A stretch of DNA of 64,000 nucleotides, taken from NCBI RefSeq assembly GCF_029510815.1, contig NZ_CP120360.1, positions 2,852,001 through 2,916,000 of the forward strand. Reading direction: 5' to 3'. The notes beneath the pieces were generated by a model, which was not told where the DNA came from, did no database searches, and saw nothing but the letters and a program-made list of their open reading frames with translations. Every line of letters begins with the position of its first letter. The stretch's first letter is position 1. Below are positions 7,920 to 16,613 of this stretch, piece by piece. The position numbers and the translations under genes are program-made. The stretch is from Janibacter sp. DB-40. GTDB lineage: Bacteria > Actinomycetota > Actinomycetes > Actinomycetales > Dermatophilaceae.

Positions 7920-9301
7920 GGCGTGATCCGGGCGAAGAGGTGCATCGGCAGATCGATGCCCAGATCGGCGAGGTCCTGGGTGAAGCCCGGACGGATACCG
8001 GTCGGCACGAGCCCTCCAAGGTACCGACCGCTCTCGTCGCGACCGGCAGCGTAGTCGAAGGTGAAGATGTCCTGCAGGGTGATGATCTCACCCTCCATCC
8101 CGATCACCTCGCTCACGGCCACGATTCGGCGGGAGCCGTCCTTGAGTCGGGACTGCTGGACGATCAGGTCGACGGCACCGGCGACCTGCTCGCGGATCGC
8201 CCGGACGGGCAGGTCGATTCCCGCCATGAGCACCATCGTCTCCAGACGAGCGAGACTGTCCCGGGGCGAGTTGGCGTGGGTCGTCGTCAACGAGCCGTCG
8301 TGGCCGGTGTTCATCGCCTGCAGCATGTCGAGGGCCGCTCCGTCACGAACCTCACCGACGATGATCCGGTCGGGGCGCATGCGGAGTGCATTGCGGACGA
8401 GCTCACGGATGGTGATCTCGCCGCGGCCCTCGATGTTCGCCGGGCGTGACTCCATCCGCAGCACGTGGCGTTGGTGCAGCTGCAGCTCGGCCGCGTCCTC
8501 GATCGTGACGATGCGCTCGTCGTCGGGGAGGAATCCGCTGATGACGTTGAGGGTCGTCGTCTTGCCCGAGCCCGTGCCGCCGGAAATGATGATGTTGCGG
8601 CGGCCCAGCACGCATGCCTGCAGGAACTCGCGCACGAGGGGCGTCATCGTCCCCATCGTCACCAGGTCATGGTCCGTGAAGGGGTCGGCGGCGAACTTGC
8701 GGATCGTCAGCATGGAACCATCGATCGCGACCGGGGGCAGGACCGCGTTGACACGGGAACCGTCCGGAAGACGGGCGTCGACCATGGGGCTGGACTCGTC
8801 GACGCGCCGGCCGACACGGGAGACGATCTTGTCGATGGTCCGTCGCAGGTGGGCATCGTCGGCGAAGCGCGTCGGGGCGGGGAAGATCTTCCCGTTCCGC
8901 TCGATGAAGATGTCCTCCGGACCGTTGACCATGATCTCGGTGACCTCCTCGTCGCGCAGGTACGGCTCGAGGGGTCCGTGGCCGAGGATGTCGTCGGAGA
9001 CGTCTTGGGCGATCTTCGTCCGGTCCGACTGCGAGAGCGGCGTGTTCTCGGCGTCGATCACGGCCTGCAGGGTGGTGCGCACCTGGTTGGCCAGCTCCGA
9101 CTCGGACAGGTGCGGGTCGTACAGCCGGGGGCCGAGCGAGGCCACCAGCTCCTGGTGGACGCGGTCCTTGACGGCGGCGAAGGGGTCGTCGCGGCGCCGC
9201 GACTGCGGCGCGTCCGAGCGCCGCGAGGCCCGCGGCTCCGAGGGCCTCGGCCCTGTCTGCGCCGTGCGGGCCTGGTCCAGACGGTCGGCGAGAGTGCTCA
9301 T
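7916..9301 (-). CDS. CpaF/TadA pilus assembly ATPase, second Tad locus
   Basis: 461-aa secretion ATPase of the VirB11/CpaF family; it hydrolyses ATP to extend (and possibly retract) the Flp pilus. Walker A GGTGSGKTTT is at 241-250, followed by TIEDAAELQL (Asp box), RIIVGEVRDG near 312-321 (Walker B region) and the His-box stretch TTTHANSPRDSL. The Arg/Ser-rich N-terminus (to about residue 40) is variable, then comes the CpaF N-terminal domain (LGHGPLEPYLRD, TEIMVNG). Length is normal. ATGA overlaps on both sides place it between tadZ and VWA-tadB. Confidence 0.95.
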   Translation of the reverse strand: MSTLADRLDQARTAQTGPRPSEPRASRRSDAPQSRRRDDPFAAVKDRVHQELVASLGPRLYDPHLSESELANQVRTTLQAVIDAENTPLSQSDRTKIAQDVSDDILGHGPLEPYLRDEEVTEIMVNGPEDIFIERNGKIFPAPTRFADDAHLRRTIDKIVSRVGRRVDESSPMVDARLPDGSRVNAVLPPVAIDGSMLTIRKFAADPFTDHDLVTMGTMTPLVREFLQACVLGRRNIIISGGTGSGKTTTLNVISGFLPDDERIVTIEDAAELQLHQRHVLRMESRPANIEGRGEITIRELVRNALRMRPDRIIVGEVRDGAALDMLQAMNTGHDGSLTTTHANSPRDSLARLETMVLMAGIDLPVRAIREQVAGAVDLIVQQSRLKDGSRRIVAVSEVIGMEGEIITLQDIFTFDYAAGRDESGRYLGGLVPTGIRPGFTQDLADLGIDLPMHLFARITP

Positions 9302-10476
9302 ACCCTGCTCCTTCGCAGCCTTGACGTCTTGCGCCCGTTCGTGTGGACGGGGTCGCCGAAGCGGGCCCGGATCTCCTGGTCGGCCAGCTCGCGGATGGCC
9401 ACCGTGGACGGATCCCGAGGGTTCTCCATGACCAGGGGCACCCCACGATTGGCGGCCGTGGGAACGGCCAGGCTGTTGGGGATGCTGATCGCGGGCTCCT
9501 GCTTCAAGGCCGTCGCCACCTCGTCGTCGGCGAGGCCGACCTTCATCCCGGAGCGGTTGAGCACGATGACCCGACTGTCGCGGGACGCCCCGAGCGTGTC
9601 AAGGGTGTTCATCGCGATCCGCAGGTTCTTCACCGCCGGGATGTCGAGGGTGGCGATGAGCAGGGTCAGGTCGCTGACGTCCAGGGCGGTGAGCACGTGC
9701 TCGGTGAAAGCCGGCGGAGTGTCGACGATGACGTAGTCGTAGTGGACCCGGGCCGTGCGCAACAGCTCGGCGATGACATCGGAGGGGACCCGATCGGCGT
9801 CCGCGGGGTCGCTGGAGGGAGCGACCACGTCCAGTCCGGTCTCTTCGTGCGTCGCGACGACTGAGTCGAGCCCCGACTTGTCGAGGTGACCACGCATGGC
9901 CACCAGGTCGGAGACCGTCCCCGACGGAAGCAGCTGGAGGGTGATGGCCACATCGCCGAACATCAGGTCGAGGTCGACGAGCAGGGTGCGTTTGCCGCTG
10001 GCGGCCAGGTGGGCGGCCACGTTCGTCGAGACGGTCGTCTTGCCGACTCCCCCCTTCGCCGAGAAGACGGTGATGATGCGGGCCCGCGTCTCCCCCTCGC
10101 CACGACCCGCCCCCTCGCCGGCTAGCTGCGCGGTCAGCTGCTCACTGCGCCGGACGGCGTCGGCGAGTGCAGTGTGGTCGTCGGACTGCACGACCTCGCG
10201 GATGCCGCTGCGCAGCGCGTGGGCCATGACGTTGACGTCGAGGCGCTGGCGTAGCAGGAGGACACCGACCTCCTGATGCTCGACCCGCAGTCGCTCGGCG
10301 AGCTCGCAGGCGGAGTCGACACCGATGTCCGGTGCGATGACGACGAGCTGGTGGTTCGCCGACTCGTCGACCGCCTTGAGGATGCGCGGCGCCTGGGTCA
10401 TCACCTCCGCCTCGCCCCCGAGGGCGAGCCGATAGGTCTCGCCCACGTGCGGGTCAAGGCTCCACAGGATCGTCAT
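9298..10476 (-). CDS. TadZ/CpaE-like pilus localisation ATPase, second Tad locus
   Basis: 392 aa. Residues 1-115 are a receiver-like domain (LVVIAPDIGVDSACELAERLR); a deviant Walker A KGGVGKTT is at 141-148, followed by DLDLMFGDVAITLQLLP and VIVDTPPAFTEHVLTALD. This is the standard CpaE/TadZ layout. I chose the ATG that shares one base with the upstream TGA (TGATG), about 7 bases after GAGG; a GTG one codon earlier is equally possible. Its C-terminal tail (GRKTSRLRRSRV) is basic, as in the first-locus copy. Confidence 0.9.
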   Translation of the reverse strand: MTILWSLDPHVGETYRLALGGEAEVMTQAPRILKAVDESANHQLVVIAPDIGVDSACELAERLRVEHQEVGVLLLRQRLDVNVMAHALRSGIREVVQSDDHTALADAVRRSEQLTAQLAGEGAGRGEGETRARIITVFSAKGGVGKTTVSTNVAAHLAASGKRTLLVDLDLMFGDVAITLQLLPSGTVSDLVAMRGHLDKSGLDSVVATHEETGLDVVAPSSDPADADRVPSDVIAELLRTARVHYDYVIVDTPPAFTEHVLTALDVSDLTLLIATLDIPAVKNLRIAMNTLDTLGASRDSRVIVLNRSGMKVGLADDEVATALKQEPAISIPNSLAVPTAANRGVPLVMENPRDPSTVAIRELADQEIRARFGDPVHTNGRKTSRLRRSRV

Positions 10477-11291
10477 CACTGCACCTCGCTCAGCAGGTCG
10501 GCCACGTCCTGGGGGAAGACCGTCAGGTCATTGGCCTGCGAGTTCTTGTCGATCTGCACGTCCGACCCGCGCAGACCCGCGTACAGGGTGTACTGGTTGA
10601 TGCCGTGCGCCAGGCGGGGTGCGTCCTCAGGTGTGACGGCGACCGTGACGAGGAAACTCGGGGCGGCGTTCGCTTCCGCTTCCCCCTCCTTGTCCTCGTC
10701 CTTGGCAGCAGGAGGCGCTGCCAGCGCGGTGTCGCCCATGGCGATGACCTTCACCTCGGGCAGCAGGACGTGGGTCCCGTGAATGTCGAGCTCGTTGAAC
10801 GCCTTCGTCTCATCGTCCTCCCCGACCGCCTTGATCGAGTGGGTCGCGTAGATGGCGATGTCGGTGCCAGGAGTGACGAACTGCCCGACCCTGGCTGGGT
10901 CCGAGAGCTCGACGGACATGGCAACCATGCCCGGTGGCACCTCGATGGCCTTCTCCCCCGTGGGAGTCGTCCCGAATCGGTCGGTCATGAGGAACTCACC
11001 TGCCTGCACGTCGGAGAGAGCCAGCAGGGCGTTGTTGTCCGGGCCGATCTCCTCCAACGCGCCGGCAGGGAACGCACTTGCGGCGACCGTGGTCTCGGTG
11101 ATCAGCTCGCTGCGCAGGGCGTCCTTGAGGGTGGTGCCCGCCGGGACGGCCTGCGACGCGACATACACCGGGATCGGCTGTGCATCGGCGACGGCCCGCG
11201 CATCAGCACCACGGACGTAGTTGATGACCAGGGCGGCGCCGACCACGGCGAGCAGGACCGCAACGAGTACGGCAATGACGCGACGATTCAT
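10476..11291 (-). CDS. CpaB/RcpC-like pilus assembly protein, second Tad locus
   Basis: 271 aa. One N-terminal membrane helix (VIAVLVAVLLAVVGAALVINYV), then an SAF-like domain (IPVYVASQAVPAGTTLKDAL, DVQAGEFLMTDRF) and a C-terminal RcpC-like region (FLVTVAVTPEDAPRLAHG). An acidic insert (AAKDEDKEGEAEA) lies near residue 205. It matches the first-locus CpaB in order and length class. The ribosome site is weak (GAGAG region). The 38-base gap to tadG2 is the only clear spacing within this part of the operon. Confidence 0.88.
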   Translation of the reverse strand: MNRRVIAVLVAVLLAVVGAALVINYVRGADARAVADAQPIPVYVASQAVPAGTTLKDALRSELITETTVAASAFPAGALEEIGPDNNALLALSDVQAGEFLMTDRFGTTPTGEKAIEVPPGMVAMSVELSDPARVGQFVTPGTDIAIYATHSIKAVGEDDETKAFNELDIHGTHVLLPEVKVIAMGDTALAAPPAAKDEDKEGEAEANAAPSFLVTVAVTPEDAPRLAHGINQYTLYAGLRGSDVQIDKNSQANDLTVFPQDVADLLSEVQ

Positions 11292-11329
11292 TGGGAACTC
11301 TCACTCTCGTTAAAGGTTGGCATGGTGGT

Positions 11330-12613
11330 TCAGCCGGCTGGCTTGATGACGTAGGCACCGAAGTCGTCGCCGCTCCCCGGCGACCCGATGTCACGGTCGT
11401 CCGCGAGCACTCCAGACATGAACCAACCGATGAGGCAGCGCTCGCCGCCAGTGCAGGACTTACCCCCGGGCATGGAACTCGTTCCGACGTCCGTTCCGGT
11501 CAACTTGTAGCCACTGATGTAGAACTTTGCCCAACCTGCCAGGTGGTACCACGACTTGTTTCCCCCTGCCTCACCCGACGTTGGATCACAGTCATCCGCA
11601 GCAGTAGGAGGGCCAGTCGGAGGTGTGCTCGGGTGGGAACCAACTATGCAGTCAAATACTGGAATGTCGACCACCCTGTGGCGTAGCTGGGGCAATTCCT
11701 CACCACAGCCGCTGGGGATGTCCGCCCCCGTGTCGATGTGCACCCAGTCGTCGGGATGGAGAGTGGCTTCGCAGTCTCCATCGCTCTCCAACCAGCCGAA
11801 ACCTCCGGACGTGTCCATCCCGCTGTTCCAAGAGCAGTCATCATCTTCGTCATTCGGGTCGTGGAGCATGACCACGACCTCTTTGTCCGGATCGGTCGGC
11901 CACGCGGGCTGCCCCGGTCCGCCATAACCGGGATCCGTCTCCGAAGGGCCCACCGGATGCTCGGTTACGTAGCCGGGACCGGAATCGACCTGCTTCTGCC
12001 ACTCGCAAGCAGAGAATGTCAGCGGTAGTGATCCTTCGAATCCCACGGGCTTCCCCCAGGCGGCGCGGGCACAGGCGGTCACGCTGACGTCGTCGGCACC
12101 ACCGCCGGCCAGCATCTTGGAGAAGGGGAGGAACAACGCATCCCCACTGGCGCTCTCGGTCGCGGCATAGGTCTCGACGTATGGGATACCCGGTTCATCG
12201 ACCAAGAACGCGGGCAATGGCGGGCACTTGCTGAGATCCGCCGTGTCGCCCTCGATGGTGCAATCGTTCAGGATGGTCCCGACTTGCTCTGCCGTGCCGC
12301 TGGCACAGGCCCCTTCGGTGTACTTGGTCGTGCCGTACTGCCCGAGGGCGTCGTGGGAGTTGGCCCCGAGCAGGTCCTCGACCTCGCCGGGGTCGCAGCT
12401 GTCTGCATCGGCGGCGCACTCCGCGGCCAGGGCCAATGAGGTTCCATCGGCGGCGTTCTGCACCTGGCGGCGCTCGTACATGATGTTGCCGACGTCGACG
12501 CTGATGGCGAGCATGCCCATGACCACCCCACCGGCGAGCAGAACGGCCAGTACGGTGGCGGCGGCGCCGCGCTCCCGCCGGTGTCGGGTGAGAACCCGTG
12601 TCAGACCTCGCAT
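11330..12613 (-). CDS. TadG-like pilus protein with Cys-rich C-terminal part, second locus
   Basis: 427 aa. The N-terminus RHRRERGAAATVLAVLLAGGVVMGMLAISVDVGNIMYERRQVQ is the Tad/TadG pilin-like helix. The rest is extracytoplasmic, acidic and rich in Cys (more than a dozen), Gly and Pro, including a low-complexity stretch HPSTPPTGPPTAADD. It shares CEW, GGFGWL-x2-DG, an SGYKLTG-like block and GERCLIGWF with the first-locus protein, but is about 110 aa longer. No VWA motif is present; the VWA in this locus is on TadB instead. The start overlaps tadE2 by 13 bases. Parts of 11.56-11.96 kb are less GC-rich than neighbours. Confidence 0.83.
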   Translation of the reverse strand: MRGLTRVLTRHRRERGAAATVLAVLLAGGVVMGMLAISVDVGNIMYERRQVQNAADGTSLALAAECAADADSCDPGEVEDLLGANSHDALGQYGTTKYTEGACASGTAEQVGTILNDCTIEGDTADLSKCPPLPAFLVDEPGIPYVETYAATESASGDALFLPFSKMLAGGGADDVSVTACARAAWGKPVGFEGSLPLTFSACEWQKQVDSGPGYVTEHPVGPSETDPGYGGPGQPAWPTDPDKEVVVMLHDPNDEDDDCSWNSGMDTSGGFGWLESDGDCEATLHPDDWVHIDTGADIPSGCGEELPQLRHRVVDIPVFDCIVGSHPSTPPTGPPTAADDCDPTSGEAGGNKSWYHLAGWAKFYISGYKLTGTDVGTSSMPGGKSCTGGERCLIGWFMSGVLADDRDIGSPGSGDDFGAYVIKPAG

Positions 12614-13005
12614 CGCATGACCGCCTTCGCCTCGGGCAGGAGAGTCATCTCACTGCCGAACATGCCCATCGCCGGATCGAGCAAGAACCACTGGAAGTCC
12701 GGATACGTCGCGGTCACCTCGACGTCTGTGCCGGCGCCCGAACACGAGCCGGGTACAACGGTGAGGCCAGGCAGATCGTTGGTCGCCGTCCTGACCCGTA
12801 GCTCGACGTCGGCGGTGTCGTCGACGACCGCGACGCGGGCGCCTTCACGAACGGCATTCGTCAACGTGACCTCGTAGAAGAAGTACCGCCCGAAATCGGC
12901 GACGCCGCCCACGATGACCAGGAGCAGTGGCAACACGAGTGCCATCTCGACGGCGGCTGCGCCGCGGTCGTGCCCGCCACGACCAGGGCGTCGGATGGAC
13001 CTCAT
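12601..13005 (-). CDS. TadE-like minor pilin, second locus
   Basis: 134 aa. Basic leader MRSIRRPGRGGHDRG, then AAAVEMALVLPLLLVIVGGVADFGRYFF, the TadE helix with its Glu five residues after the Gly. A Cys pair (GSCSG, MRCEV) matches the pair in the first TadE. It is preceded by a 188-base gap with several hairpins between it and flp2. The shared layout (TadE stop inside the TadG start) supports duplication of a whole tadE-tadG unit. Confidence 0.87.
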   Translation of the reverse strand: MRSIRRPGRGGHDRGAAAVEMALVLPLLLVIVGGVADFGRYFFYEVTLTNAVREGARVAVVDDTADVELRVRTATNDLPGLTVVPGSCSGAGTDVEVTATYPDFQWFLLDPAMGMFGSEMTLLPEAKAVMRCEV

Positions 13006-13136
13006 GATCCGCCCCTCTCGCGTGGTCGGACTGTTGGTGGGTGCTGTCCGGCTACCGAGCCGGTAACACGAAGGTTCTCTTTCACGATTGCGTCCGGTGA
13101 GCCGTCTGACGAAGAGCCCGACCTTGGGCGGGCCAT

Positions 13137-13176
13137 CCGTGGCGGGAGCGACGACGCTGCGGCGCCCCCGCCACGG
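13137..13176 (-). terminator. Hairpin between flp2 and tadE2
   Basis: CCGTGGCGGG and CCCGCCACGG form exact 10-bp arms around 20 bases, starting about 18 bases past the pilin stop on the minus strand. A second small stem (GAGCC/GGCTC, 13176-13195) overlaps the stop codon itself, and CCGGCT/AGCCGG lies near 13062-13077. There is no T tract. By position it parallels the hairpin after flp1 and may limit read-through from the pilin into the assembly genes. Confidence 0.5.
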
Positions 13177-13193
13177 AGCCCCACCAGGGTGGC

Positions 13194-13385
13194 TCAGGTG
13201 GCGGCGACGCCGGTGAGCTCGGCCGCGATGTCCTCGAAGACAGTGACGAGGTTGTCACCCACGGTGCCCACGGCCGTGATGATGACGATGGCGATGAGCG
13301 CCACCATCAGGCCGTACTCGACGGCGGTCGCACCCTTCTCGCGGGTGGCCAGGAGGCTCTGGAGACGAACGAAGATCTCGAGCAT
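13194..13385 (-). CDS. Flp-type major pilin, second locus
   Basis: 63-aa Flp pilin: MLEIFVRLQSLLATREKG, then ATAVEYGLMVALIAIVIITAV, with the expected cleavage after Gly and Glu at mature position 5. I placed the start at the ATG preceded by a near-perfect AAGGAG ribosome site. An in-frame extension upstream has no pilin character. The mature chain is about 45 residues and differs from Flp1 mainly after the helix (FEDIAAELTGVAAT). First gene of the second Tad operon. Confidence 0.93.
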   Translation of the reverse strand: MLEIFVRLQSLLATREKGATAVEYGLMVALIAIVIITAVGTVGDNLVTVFEDIAAELTGVAAT

Positions 13386-13716
13386 GGTCTTTCTCCTTCT
13401 TTGAGGTGCCACGTGCCCACGGCACCTGTGGCGTTCGAGTGGTGTTGCACGGAACTGCACTTGCATCCGACGCCGGGGACCACTGTCGGCGGTGAAGCAG
13501 GTGGGTGACCTTCGTGCCGACATCAAGGCAGCACTGGATCGCGGTCCGCATCCATCTCGAACCCCCCGGATCGGAAACTCACCATCGTGCTTTCCCCGTG
13601 AGTCCGATCCCCCAAAAGAGACATTAAGGGAGAAGTAAGGATTTCACCAGACCTTTGCCAGAGAATTCGAAAAATTTCTCACCCGGTACCCTTGCCGGCG
13701 CGGATAGGGTGCTCGT
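13386..13716. promoter_or_regulatory. Divergent flp2/prepilin peptidase intergenic region
   Basis: 331 bases without a gene. A hairpin (AGGTGCC, 10-base loop, GGCACCT; 13404-13427) lies in the presumed flp2 leader, just upstream of its ribosome site. The last 120 bases before the peptidase are strongly A+T-enriched for this genome (around 13610-13680). Promoters for both directions are expected, but I could not define convincing -35/-10 pairs. Confidence 0.5.
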
Positions 13717-14394
13717 GTGTCTGCGACCTTTGCCCTGATCGCCTCTCTCGCAACGGGAGCCGCCGTCGGGGCGGTGCTGCGGTCACGACTGGCGACGACG
13801 CACTACCGCCTCCCGGACGAGCTCGATCGACCCCAACCGGCCTCCTGGTGGGTCGTGCCCGTGACCGCAGCAGTGACGGCGCTCGCGTGGTGGGCGATTG
13901 CCCCCGGCCGGCCGATCGTCGTCCCGATCGTCTACGTCCTGGCCGTCTGGACGATGGTCGTGCTGGCCTTCGTCGACCTCGACGTCCAGCGACTACCGGA
14001 CGCGATCCAGCTGCCCGCATACCCGGTGCTCGCCGTGCTGCTCGCGGTGTGCAGCAACGCGATTGGTGACTGGTCCCCCTTCGCCCGTGCATTGCTGGCG
14101 GGCGTGGCGCTCTTCGTCCTCTTCCTCGTCCTGGCGATCCTGCCCGGCGGCGGGATGGGCTTCGGCGACGTCAAGCTCGCCGGCCTGCTCGGGATGCTGC
14201 TCGGGTGGCTGTCCTGGACCCAGGTCATGTGGGCGACGCTGGCGACCTTCCTCATCGGTGGTGTGGTCGCCGTCGCGATCGTGCTCGTCTCGCGGAAGGG
14301 GCGGCGGCACGAATTCGCCTACGGCCCATCGATGCTCCTCGGTGCCGTCGGGGCGCTGGTCGCACCCGCCGTGCTGCGGCTCCTGCTCACCTGA
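13717..14394 (+). CDS. A24-family prepilin peptidase (TadV/CpaA-like)
   Basis: 225-aa polytopic membrane protease that cleaves Flp and TadE leaders at the membrane. The two active-site Asp regions are visible: FVDLDVQRLPD (D87/D89) and GFGDVKL (D151). The protein is nearly all hydrophobic helices. It lacks the N-terminal methylase domain of PilD, as is usual in Tad systems. GTG start. It faces away from flp2 and is the only prepilin peptidase in the window, so it may serve both loci. Its 3' end overlaps the convergent MMPL gene by 8 bases. Confidence 0.9.
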   Translation: MSATFALIASLATGAAVGAVLRSRLATTHYRLPDELDRPQPASWWVVPVTAAVTALAWWAIAPGRPIVVPIVYVLAVWTMVVLAFVDLDVQRLPDAIQLPAYPVLAVLLAVCSNAIGDWSPFARALLAGVALFVLFLVLAILPGGGMGFGDVKLAGLLGMLLGWLSWTQVMWATLATFLIGGVVAVAIVLVSRKGRRHEFAYGPSMLLGAVGALVAPAVLRLLLT

Positions 14395-16537
14395 CGCCGG
14401 CCCGGTGCCGCCCGGCCCGACCAGTCCTCGGAGCCTCGTCGTCCGATGTCATCCGCCCGTCACCCGGCCACCAGATACGGTTGCCGACGTCTGCGACGAT
14501 CGCCGGCACGAGGATCGAGCGCGTGACGATCGTGTCGAGCAGGACACCGAAGGCGACGACGAAGGCGATCTGCGCGAGGAAGAGCAGCGGGATCACCCAC
14601 AGCGCCGAGAACGTCGCTGCGAGAACGACGCCCGCACTCGTGATCACGCCACCGGTCACCGCGACCGCACGTGGGATGCCGCGTCGCGTACCGACCGCGA
14701 GCGCCTCCTCGCGGGCACGGGTCATGAGGAAGATCGAGTAGTCCACAGCCAGTGCGACGAGGAAGACGAAAGCCAGCACCGGCGTCGACGGGTCGGCCCC
14801 CGGGTAGTCGAGGACGTGGTTGAAGAGCACCGCGGCCACCCCGAGCGTCGCGGCGAAGCTGAGTACGTTGACCGCGACGAGCATCAGCGCGGCGGCGACC
14901 GAGCGCAGCAGCCCGATGAGGATCAGCGTGACGACGAGCAGGATCGCCGGGATGACGACCACGTAGTCGCGCTGGCTGGCATCGTCGGTGTCGACGGTCG
15001 TCGCAGCTGCCCCGCCGACGACGGCATCAGCACTGACCGGGTCGAGCTGGTCACGCAGCTCGCGCACGGTCTCGCCGGCCTCGTCCGACTCGGAGCCGAC
15101 GGTCAGCGGCGCGCTGAGCAGCACGTCCCCCGAGCCCTCCTGCGAGGGCATCTCCTCGGCGCGGTCGGCCACCTGCGGGTGGTCGGCCAGCACCCCCTTC
15201 GCCTCGGCCGCACCGGACTCCGGGACGATCACCTGGACCGGCCGCTGGTCACCGCCGCCGAAGTGCTCGTCGACGATCTCCTGCCCCTGCACCGACTCGA
15301 CGTCCGTGGTGAAGAACTCTGCCTGCGTGATCCCCGAGGCGTTGAAGGTCGTGGCGGCCCCCGCCGCGACGAGCAGCGCTGCGGCAGTGACGATCCACGT
15401 GCGGCGCGGGCGGCGGGTGACCCGGTCGGCGACACCCGACCACAGCCGGTGCCTGGGCTCGTCGCCCTGCTTGGGGATCGAGGGCCAGAAGGCGGCGCGG
15501 CCGAGCAGCGCCAGTGCCGCCGGCAGCAGTGTCAGGGCCGCGACCATCGCGCCGACGATTCCGAGCGCTCCGATCGGTCCGAGGCTGGAGATGTTGCCGA
15601 GGTCGGACAGCAGCAGGCACAGCAGGCCGGCGATGACCGTCAGCCCGCTCGCGGCGACCGGCCCGAAGGTCTGTCGCCACGCGACGCGCAGCGCGGCCAG
15701 CGGGTCGGAGCGGTGCAGCTCCTCCCGGTAGCGCGCGACGAGCAGCAGTGAGTAGTCCGTCGCCGCGCCGACGACGAGGATGAAGAGGATGCCCTGGCTC
15801 TGACCGGACAGCTGGATCCAGCCGGCGTCGGCCATCGGGTAGATGATCAGCGCCGCGAAGGCCAGGCCGAAGATGCTGGTCGTCAGCACGACGAAGGGCA
15901 GGATCGGGCTGCGGTAGACCACCACGAGGATGATCAGCACGACCACGAGCGCGACGAGGAGCAGGATCCCGTCGATGCCGGCGAAGGCCTCCCCCAGGTC
16001 CGCGGCGAACCCGGCCGGGCCGGTGACGGCGACCTGGGCGTCCACGTCCGGGGCGAGGTCGGCGCGCAGGGCCTCGACGATCAGGGTGGAGATCGCGGTC
16101 TCGTCGACGGTCTGCTCCGCCTCGGCCGCGTCGAGGGTCAGCGGGACGAGCACGGCCTCGCCGTCCTCGGCGGGGATGACCGGGACCTGCGACTCGGCGA
16201 GGTAGTCCCCGACCGTGCCGGGCACGTCCTCGATGCTCTGCTGCGGCAGCTGCGTCGCCCAGCCCTGCAGCTCACCGATGGTGGCGCGGTCCACGCCGCT
16301 CTCGTCCTCGACGACCAGCAGGAGCGGCAGCGTGGTGTCGGCGCCGAACTCGCCGAGCCGCGCAGCCACCTGCGTGGACTCGGCGTCGTCGGGCAGGAAG
16401 GAGGCCTGGTCGTTGTTCTGCACGCTGGTCAGCTGACCGACGAGCGGGCCCCCCACACCGGCGACGGCCAACCACACGAGGAGGAGCACCCCCGCGAGAA
16501 GTCGCGCCCTCCATCGTGTCCCCGCCGCTGCAACCAT
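14387..16537 (-). CDS. MMPL-family RND transporter
   Basis: 716-aa membrane exporter with two similar halves, each an exported loop plus about six membrane segments. MMPL signatures occur twice: DYSLLLVARYREELHRSD in the first half and DYSIFLMTRAREEALAVG in the second. Actinobacterial MMPL proteins export lipids or small molecules; no substrate can be named here. I took the ATG preceded by AAGG at 7 bases rather than a TTG two codons earlier. The neighbouring genes give no substrate clue. Confidence 0.9.
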   Translation of the reverse strand: MVAAAGTRWRARLLAGVLLLVWLAVAGVGGPLVGQLTSVQNNDQASFLPDDAESTQVAARLGEFGADTTLPLLLVVEDESGVDRATIGELQGWATQLPQQSIEDVPGTVGDYLAESQVPVIPAEDGEAVLVPLTLDAAEAEQTVDETAISTLIVEALRADLAPDVDAQVAVTGPAGFAADLGEAFAGIDGILLLVALVVVLIILVVVYRSPILPFVVLTTSIFGLAFAALIIYPMADAGWIQLSGQSQGILFILVVGAATDYSLLLVARYREELHRSDPLAALRVAWRQTFGPVAASGLTVIAGLLCLLLSDLGNISSLGPIGALGIVGAMVAALTLLPAALALLGRAAFWPSIPKQGDEPRHRLWSGVADRVTRRPRRTWIVTAAALLVAAGAATTFNASGITQAEFFTTDVESVQGQEIVDEHFGGGDQRPVQVIVPESGAAEAKGVLADHPQVADRAEEMPSQEGSGDVLLSAPLTVGSESDEAGETVRELRDQLDPVSADAVVGGAAATTVDTDDASQRDYVVVIPAILLVVTLILIGLLRSVAAALMLVAVNVLSFAATLGVAAVLFNHVLDYPGADPSTPVLAFVFLVALAVDYSIFLMTRAREEALAVGTRRGIPRAVAVTGGVITSAGVVLAATFSALWVIPLLFLAQIAFVVAFGVLLDTIVTRSILVPAIVADVGNRIWWPGDGRMTSDDEAPRTGRAGRHRAGVR

Positions 16538-16571
16538 GGACAAACCTTATACGACTGCTGAGGTGCCGCGC

Positions 16572-16600
16572 GACGAAGGGGGCGGTCGCCCCCCTTCGTC
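16572..16600. terminator. Hairpin terminator of the CGAAGGGGG class
   Basis: GACGAAGGGGG pairs with CCCCCTTCGTC around an inner GC loop, 14 bases past the SGNH hydrolase stop (minus strand) and upstream of the MMPL start. No T tract. It is the same stem sequence as the terminator at 22164-22191, so this hairpin type appears to be reused in this genome. Confidence 0.65.
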
Positions 16601-16613
16601 CGCCGTGGGTGGG

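Noticed and set aside
16570..16602. Treating every CGAAGGGGG site as a terminator
   Set aside because: Most copies are inside genes as single half-sites; only paired copies after stop codons were called.
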